A stretch of 64,000 nucleotides of DNA from Methylobacter sp. (GTDB lineage Bacteria; Pseudomonadota; Gammaproteobacteria; Methylococcales; Methylomonadaceae), in NCBI RefSeq assembly GCF_030680395.1, contig NZ_JAUXVR010000014.1, positions 1 to 64,000 of the forward strand. Direction: 5' to 3'. This document shows positions 58,813 through 64,000 of the stretch, in pieces. The notes beneath the pieces are model-generated. The model searched no databases, was not told the DNA's origin, and saw nothing but the letters and a program-made list of their open reading frames with translations. A program made the translations under genes and the position numbers. How positions within the stretch are numbered: position 1 is the stretch's first letter; each line of letters opens with the position of its first letter.

Positions 58813-58856
58813 GCACAAAAAAAGGTATGTCGAAATCGACACACCTTTTTTTGTGC
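58813..58856. terminator. Bidirectional rho-independent terminator
   Basis: GCACAAAAAAAGGT and ACCTTTTTTTGTGC, with inner ATGTCG/CGACAC, form a long hairpin with A-run on one side and T-run on the other. It lies between the convergent ceramidase-like and 108-residue genes and can serve both. Confidence 0.85.
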
Positions 58857-58871
58857 GAATAATCGAAAAAA

Positions 58872-59198
58872 CTAAGCTTTTACCGCATCGGCAATTTCAT
58901 TAAACGCTTCAACTCTGGCTTTACCTGTTTTAATCAGGTCAACTCCCGCATCGACCACCATCTTGCACAATCCTGGTGTTTTGTAGACCATCAAGCCTAA
59001 ATAACCAACAACAGGAATGGCGATAAAGGCCGCAATAAAACCGTTAATCCCAACAACTCCCATCAGTTTTATAAGCAATACAACAGCATCCAAAGGTAAT
59101 AAAACCATAGCGCCAAAATAGACTATTACCATGAATACGGACACCACAAAAACTACAAACTGAAGTAGCCTGACCAACGCAACGTTAACTTTTTTCAT
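58872..59198 (-). CDS. Small membrane protein, unknown
   Basis: 108 residues with two to three hydrophobic segments (about 10-35, 35-48 and 52-70) and a helical polar tail. No known family recognised. It ends just after the bidirectional terminator and starts 118 bases from the end of the rhomboid gene on the same strand. Confidence 0.6.
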   Translation of the reverse strand: MKKVNVALVRLLQFVVFVVSVFMVIVYFGAMVLLPLDAVVLLIKLMGVVGINGFIAAFIAIPVVGYLGLMVYKTPGLCKMVVDAGVDLIKTGKARVEAFNEIADAVKA

Positions 59199-59316
59199 AT
59201 TACTTTCAATTTCCCGATAGAATTTAAGGGGTCTTTTTAGTCAGAAAATGACTCCCGACCCTAGTGTGTTGTCAATAAAACTGCTTTTTTAAGCTGCAAA
59301 TTATACCTTAACACGG

Positions 59317-60009
59317 TCAAAATAATTCATTTTTTTCGGCTTGGTCTTCTTTACGAAGAAACAGCTTATATAAAACAGAGCCTGCAATAAAGCCGCCTAC
59401 ATGAGCCCACCATGCCATATCGACAGCCCCCCCCCCAAATAGCATTGCTGTTGTCGCGCTGTGTAATTGAATCAAAACCCACAAACCTAAAAAAGCAATC
59501 GCCGGAACATGAATGACGATGGGTAAAAACAATATAGGAACCCACACCACAACGCGTTCAAGCGGATATAGAAAAAAATAAGCTGCCAATACACCGGCTA
59601 TGGCACCTGATGCGCCGACAACCGGAATAGCAAGGTTTGGATCAAAAAGCCATTGTAAAAAAGTAGCCAAAAGACCACACGTTAAATAAAAAATTAAAAA
59701 GGACAGCCGCCCCATTCTATCCTCTACATTATCGCCAAATATCCACAAAAACCACATATTCATGATAAGGTGCGCCCAGTTTCCGTGCAGAAACAGGCTG
59801 GTCAGAAAAGACAAATAGCCATCAAAAGGCAACCCATAATACGGATTGGTATAGCGAATAGGCACCATGCCGTAAAGATTAATAAGCCGATAACTTAGCT
59901 GATCGGGCATCAATTTCATCGTCACGAAAACAATAATACAAACCGCCATTATCCCCCATGTGACTAAAGGCCTTGAATGGCAGGGTGCTGTGTCTCTAAT
60001 TGGTATCAT
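59317..60009 (-). CDS. Rhomboid-family intramembrane serine protease
   Basis: About 230 residues, six membrane segments. The catalytic Ser is in GASGAIAGV, the His in HVGGFIAG; the LFLHGNWAHLIMNMWFLW loop is typical. It cleaves within membrane helices of substrates; the substrate is unknown. ATG 60009 has AGGAAGAACG in front; an upstream frame start at 60036 would add nine residues. Divergent from the helicase gene. Confidence 0.93.
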   Translation of the reverse strand: MIPIRDTAPCHSRPLVTWGIMAVCIIVFVTMKLMPDQLSYRLINLYGMVPIRYTNPYYGLPFDGYLSFLTSLFLHGNWAHLIMNMWFLWIFGDNVEDRMGRLSFLIFYLTCGLLATFLQWLFDPNLAIPVVGASGAIAGVLAAYFFLYPLERVVVWVPILFLPIVIHVPAIAFLGLWVLIQLHSATTAMLFGGGAVDMAWWAHVGGFIAGSVLYKLFLRKEDQAEKNELF

Positions 60010-60190
60010 CGTTCTTCCTGATCTAGGTAGGCGCAAGGACGTTATCCCTGCTTTTAACCTAGCTTAAAAGCTAAAAAACCGATTTGCAATGAATAGTTAT
60101 TTAATCATAACCCTGACCGCAAAAAGTCTATAATACACGCAAAGATTGATTCCTATCATCCTTGCATTTTAGCAACCCACTTAAAGATTC

Positions 60191-61525
60191 ATGCATCCTA
60201 ATTCAATAGAAAAAACCCCATCGTTTTCAGGCCTATCGCTAGATGAACAACTGCTGTCGGCAGTTAAAAAGCTTGGTTTTGAGCAGCCTACACCCGTCCA
60301 ACTACAGTCGATTCCGCTTGCTCTGGAACACAAAGACCTGCTGGTTAGCGCCGAAACAGGCAGCGGAAAAACCGCTGCATTCTTGCTGCCTACACTGCAT
60401 CATCTGTTAACCCTGCCCCCTGGAAAATCCGGTGTGCGCGCCTTGATACTGACGCCGACCCGAGAGCTGGCTCAGCAGATTTTTAAGCACTGCCAACAAT
60501 TGACCGAATTTACCGACCTGAAAACCGGCCTGATTACCGGTGGCGATGATTTTAGGCTACAACAAAACATGCTCCGCAGAAACACGGAAATTGTTATTGC
60601 GACTCCAGGCAGGGTATTGGAGCTGATGGAGCAAGAGATTCCGGACTTTAGCAATCTGGAAGTGTTGATACTGGATGAAGCCGATCGCATGCTTGATATG
60701 GGCTTTAGCGAAGACGTGCTGACCATCGCCAATAGCTGTAACACACAACGACAAACCTTGCTGTTTTCAGCCACCTTGACCCATTTCGGCGTCATCAAAA
60801 TGGCTGACAAGGTGCTGACAAATCATGAAATCGTTGCCTTAAATACATTGCATGACGGACACCGTAACATTGAGCAGCAAATTGTGCTGGCTGACGACAA
60901 TGATCATAAACAAAAATTGTTGGCCTGGCTGTTGCTAAATGAAACCTATGACAAGGCGCTGGTCTTTACCAATAGCAGGATTCAGGCAGACGCTCTTCGC
61001 GGACCGCTTCGTGGACAAAAACTCCGTGTTGGTGTGTTGCATGGAGAAATGGATCAAAAAGATCGCAACCGGATGATGGAATTATTTCGCGAAGGTGAAG
61101 TCAAAGTCATGCTTGCTACCGACCTTGCCGCTCGTGGACTGGACATCAAAGGCATCAATCTGGTCATTAATTTTGATGTACCGAGAAATGGCATCAATTA
61201 CATCCATCGCATAGGCCGAACAGGCCGGGTCGATGAACTGGGCCTGACCATTGCACTGGTAAAACACACTGAATGGAACTTAATGTCCGGCATTGAGCGC
61301 TTTTTGAAACAGAAATTCAAACACCGCAATATCAAGGAGTTGGAGGGCAAGTATAAAGGCCCCAAAAAACTTAAAGCTTCCGGGAAGGCAACAGGCGGCA
61401 AAAAGAAAATAGAACCTAAAAAAGCTGCTGTCGAAAAAGTCAAAATACGTGATCGAGACAAGAAAAATGTCGGTAAAAGACGTGTGCCGACCAGTAAGCC
61501 GGACGTAGAAGTAAATCAGCCATAA
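60191..61525 (+). CDS. DEAD-box RNA helicase (SrmB/RhlE type)
   Basis: 444 residues with all helicase motifs: Q motif FEQPTPVQLQSIPL, AETGSGKT, PTRELAQQ, TPGR, DEADRMLDMGF, SAT, and HRIGRTGR. A basic Lys-rich tail (about residues 385-444) likely helps RNA binding, as in SrmB. Probable role is ribosome assembly or RNA unwinding. Good terminator right behind. Confidence 0.93.
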   Translation: MHPNSIEKTPSFSGLSLDEQLLSAVKKLGFEQPTPVQLQSIPLALEHKDLLVSAETGSGKTAAFLLPTLHHLLTLPPGKSGVRALILTPTRELAQQIFKHCQQLTEFTDLKTGLITGGDDFRLQQNMLRRNTEIVIATPGRVLELMEQEIPDFSNLEVLILDEADRMLDMGFSEDVLTIANSCNTQRQTLLFSATLTHFGVIKMADKVLTNHEIVALNTLHDGHRNIEQQIVLADDNDHKQKLLAWLLLNETYDKALVFTNSRIQADALRGPLRGQKLRVGVLHGEMDQKDRNRMMELFREGEVKVMLATDLAARGLDIKGINLVINFDVPRNGINYIHRIGRTGRVDELGLTIALVKHTEWNLMSGIERFLKQKFKHRNIKELEGKYKGPKKLKASGKATGGKKKIEPKKAAVEKVKIRDRDKKNVGKRRVPTSKPDVEVNQP

Positions 61526-61570
61526 AAAAGGCCCCATTCGCAATCTACTGTTGCGAATGGGGCCTTTTTG
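61525..61570 (+). terminator. Rho-independent terminator
   Basis: AAAAAGGCCCCATTCGCAA and TTGCGAATGGGGCCTTTTT make a perfect 19-base stem with a 7-base loop and a T-run. It separates the helicase from the convergent CheY-like gene. Confidence 0.93.
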
Positions 61571-61594
61571 TTTTTGGCAGCCTTATCTAACGTA

Positions 61595-61984
61595 TTAGGA
61601 AAGTTTGCCTACGACTTGTTTAACCAAGTTATCCGGCTTAAAGGGTTTTACAATATAGGACGTTATTCCCGCCATAATGGCTTCTTTTACCTTGTCTCCT
61701 TCAGATGAAGATGTCAGCATTATCCAGGGTGGCGTTTCTAATTTAGCATCGGCTTTTACAGCCTTAAACAAATCAAGACCGCTCATGCCCGGCATGTTCC
61801 AGTCGCATACCACGATATTAATCTTTACCTTCCTCATCATTAACATTGCTTCTTCCCCACCCGGCGCATCAAAAACATGGGTAAATCCGGCCTCTCGCAG
61901 AATAGCTTTGGTTAGTGTCCGCATTGAAGCTGCATCATCGACAATCAGAATTTTTTTCTGTAGCAATTCTTGTGATATTTCCAT
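61595..61984 (-). CDS. CheY-like response regulator (receiver only)
   Basis: 129 residues, a single receiver domain. The acid pocket is in VDDA, the phosphorylated Asp is in VCDWNMPGMSG, the Thr/Ser is in LTSSS, and the Lys is in VKPF. It is of the type used in chemotaxis or as a phosphorelay partner. No kinase is near. The start ATG is preceded by GGAACAAGA. Confidence 0.93.
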   Translation of the reverse strand: MEISQELLQKKILIVDDAASMRTLTKAILREAGFTHVFDAPGGEEAMLMMRKVKINIVVCDWNMPGMSGLDLFKAVKADAKLETPPWIMLTSSSEGDKVKEAIMAGITSYIVKPFKPDNLVKQVVGKLS

Positions 61985-62094
61985 TCTTGTTCCAAATTAC
62001 ACTTATTATGAGCACTGCAATACTTAATTAATATATTTTACAAGAACTCGAGGAGCCCGACAAATAGAATGTAAAAATAATGTTAAATAACTTA

Positions 62095-62196
62095 TTATTT
62101 ACGAAACCAGCTAACCAACCAGGGCGCATAACTAACAGCAAGCCCGATAACCACCAAAATAACGCCAATCGCCATCAGTAACTTTCCGAATGTCAT
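62095..62196 (-). CDS. Short membrane protein, DUF2905-like N-terminus
   Basis: 33 residues from ATG 62196 to TAA 62095: MTFGKLLMAIGVILVVIGLA and so on to WLVSWFRK. It recalls the first half of DUF2905 proteins (about 65 residues), but stops before the LPGDI part. It may be a real small protein or a truncated copy. GGGG lies about 9 bases before the start. Confidence 0.45.
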   Translation of the reverse strand: MTFGKLLMAIGVILVVIGLAVSYAPWLVSWFRK

Positions 62197-62342
62197 TTGT
62201 AGCCCCACTTTAAATGTACATCCATAATCATTATGCTCAGCTAACAAGAAAAGCCCTATTAAGGTAAAATAATAACCATTATTTTACACTGTCGCCAGCA
62301 AAACAGTCGGTTCTGTAACAGGAACCTATCGGAATACATTAC

Positions 62343-63941
62343 ATGTTGAGAATCACTGAACTTAAACTCCCCCTCAATCACCCGGAAAACATGCTCAAAA
62401 CCGCCATAATTGATCGGCTTGGCATCAGCACAGAGGAGCTCATCACTTATACAATATTCCGGCAAGGTTTCGATGCGCGAAAACGCAATGCGATCTTGCT
62501 TGTTTACACCGTTGATATTGAAACCGCAAACGAACAGACGCTTCTTAATCACTGGCAAAACGACCCTCATATTTCCTTAACGCCTGACAGCACTTATCGT
62601 TTTGTAACCCAAGCGCCAAAAGATTTGTCGTTACGTCCTGTTATCATAGGTACTGGGCCTTGCGGGCTGTTTGCCGGATTGATTCTGGCGCAAATGGGCT
62701 TTCGGCCAATCATTCTGGAACGCGGAAAAGAGGTGCGGGAACGTACCAAAGATACTTTCGGCCTTTGGCGCAAGGGCGTGTTTAATCCTGAATCCAATGT
62801 GCAGTTTGGCGAAGGCGGTGCAGGTACTTTTTCTGACGGTAAGTTGCACACCCAAATCAAGGATCCGAATCACTACGGACGCAAAGTACTCACTGAATTT
62901 GTCAAAGCCGGTGCGCCGCCTGAAATTCTCTATGTCAGCAAGCCTCATATCGGTACATTCAGACTGGTCACCGTAGTAGAGCAGATACGCGCCGCTATCG
63001 AATCACTAGGCGGCGAAATCCGTTTCCAAAGCAGGGTTGAGGACATCATTATTGATAAAGATCAGGTTCGCGGCGTGATACTGGCCGGCGGCGAAACCAT
63101 TAACACAAATCATGTATTGCTGGCAGTCGGGCATAGTGCGCGCGACACCTTTAAAATGCTCTATGAGCGAGGCGTTTACATTGAAGCCAAACCTTTTTCC
63201 ATCGGCTTTCGCATAGAACATCCGCAGTCATTGATCGATACTTGCAGGTTTGGCGGCAATGCCGGTCATCCGTTACTGGGCGCTGCCGATTACAAGCTGG
63301 TGCATCACTGTAGCAACGGCCGCTCTGTGTACAGCTTTTGCATGTGCCCCGGCGGCACCGTGGTAGCTGCCACCTCGGAGGCAGGGCATGTAGTCACCAA
63401 TGGCATGAGTCAATACTCGCGCAACGAACGTAACGCTAACAGCGGCATTGTCGTTGGCATTACGCCTGACGATTATCCCGGACATCCCTTGGCAGGCATC
63501 GACTTTCAACGCCGCCTGGAAGCGGGCGCCTTTAAGTTGGGCGGGGAAACCTATGAGGCGCCGGGACAGCTGGTTGGCGATTTTCTCGCTCAACGCCCCT
63601 CTTCGGCACTGGGTACGGTACAACCTTCTTATACTCCGGGGGTTCATTTATGCGATCTCAGCTCGGCTTTACCTGATTACGCTATCACTGCGATACGCGA
63701 AGCCATCCCCGCTTTTGATAAAAAGATAAAAGGCTTTGCCATGAAAGATGCGGTATTGACGGGTGTCGAAACCCGCACCTCATCGCCTATTCGTATCAAA
63801 CGCAACGAATATTATCAAAGCATGAATATCAAAGGGCTATATCCGGCAGGAGAAGGAGCGGGCTATGCGGGCGGGATTCTTTCTGCGGCTGTGGATGGCA
63901 TCAAAGTCGCCGAGGCATTGGCTTTGGATATGATCAAATAA
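62343..63941 (+). CDS. FAD-dependent oxidoreductase (NAD(P)/FAD family)
   Basis: 532 residues. An N-terminal domain of about 95 residues (LRITELKLPLNHPENML) precedes a Rossmann FAD site VIIGTGPCGLFAGLILAQMGF and ERGKEVRERTKD. A NPESNVQFGEGGAGTFSDGKL block is typical of a widespread conserved family of unknown substrate. Near the C-terminus LYPAGEGAGYAGGILSAAVDG closes the FAD site. Full length. Stands alone. Confidence 0.9.
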   Translation: MLRITELKLPLNHPENMLKTAIIDRLGISTEELITYTIFRQGFDARKRNAILLVYTVDIETANEQTLLNHWQNDPHISLTPDSTYRFVTQAPKDLSLRPVIIGTGPCGLFAGLILAQMGFRPIILERGKEVRERTKDTFGLWRKGVFNPESNVQFGEGGAGTFSDGKLHTQIKDPNHYGRKVLTEFVKAGAPPEILYVSKPHIGTFRLVTVVEQIRAAIESLGGEIRFQSRVEDIIIDKDQVRGVILAGGETINTNHVLLAVGHSARDTFKMLYERGVYIEAKPFSIGFRIEHPQSLIDTCRFGGNAGHPLLGAADYKLVHHCSNGRSVYSFCMCPGGTVVAATSEAGHVVTNGMSQYSRNERNANSGIVVGITPDDYPGHPLAGIDFQRRLEAGAFKLGGETYEAPGQLVGDFLAQRPSSALGTVQPSYTPGVHLCDLSSALPDYAITAIREAIPAFDKKIKGFAMKDAVLTGVETRTSSPIRIKRNEYYQSMNIKGLYPAGEGAGYAGGILSAAVDGIKVAEALALDMIK

Positions 63942-63967
63942 ACGCCGCGTATTTGCCATGAAGAATG

Positions 63968-64000
63968 TGCAGGAGCGACTTCACTAAAGTCGCTCCTGCA
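63968..64000. repeat. Palindrome at the right edge
   Basis: TGCAGGAGCGACTT and AAGTCGCTCCTGCA form a 14-base perfect stem with a 5-base loop, a close match in kind to the hairpin at 17833-17864. It may continue beyond the window. Confidence 0.7.

Overview
The window looks like chromosomal DNA of a gammaproteobacterial methanotroph (order Methylococcales). This rests on a lanthanide-type methanol dehydrogenase (xoxF) with xoxJ, a complete glycogen locus, an N-type (second) ATP synthase operon and a one-piece tmRNA. The organism assignment is inferred from gene content; no methane monooxygenase gene or rRNA lies in the window to confirm it.

Layout. 1-5.3 kb: the end of a sensor histidine kinase, a membrane protein and a secreted one-CxxCH protein, then a degraded stretch (about 3.7-5.3 kb) holding a broken pentapeptide-repeat gene. 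5.3-6.5 kb: an acidic hypothetical protein and tmRNA. 6.7-11.3 kb: two overlapping dynamin-like GTPase genes, a lipoprotein and a coiled-coil protein. 11.5-14.5 kb: cysS, a periplasmic cyclophilin and lpxH. 15-17.8 kb: xoxF and xoxJ, without xoxG beside them.

17.9-35.4 kb is a glycogen/alpha-glucan locus: malQ, a GH57 glycosidase and glgC on the minus strand, then glgB and glgA on the plus strand. A polysaccharide deacetylase follows, then a phospholipase D-like protein, an EEP-family phosphoesterase carrying two CBM21-like starch-binding modules, a GH57 branching enzyme, a DUF4912 protein and glgX. The cluster can make glycogen (GlgC to GlgA to GlgB/GH57) and break it down or remodel it (GlgX, MalQ, GH57). 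The two phosphoesterases are unexpected members.

35.6-43.5 kb: radA with a RimK-type zinc-protease homologue, corA, an M28 peptidase, a PolX-like helix-hairpin-helix protein without a polymerase domain, a heptad-repeat protein, and a 649-residue protein that joins a Clp1/Grc3-type polynucleotide-kinase domain to an RNase Z-type metallo-beta-lactamase domain. 44.3-50.9 kb: an N-ATPase operon atpD-C-Q-B-E-F-A-G with several oddities. It has no atpR, a Met replaces the usual Na+ ligand in subunit c, subunit alpha has an Arg P-loop, and a GxxExxY nuclease-like gene framed by dispersed repeats is inserted between atpE and atpF.

51-64 kb: housekeeping and envelope genes, namely a CBS protein, MarC, a Kef-type antiporter, DUF2784, M48 peptidase plus LemA, a ceramidase-like protein, a rhomboid, a DEAD-box helicase, a CheY-like regulator and an FAD-dependent oxidoreductase. 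At least five families of short dispersed or palindromic repeats are scattered through the intergenic regions.
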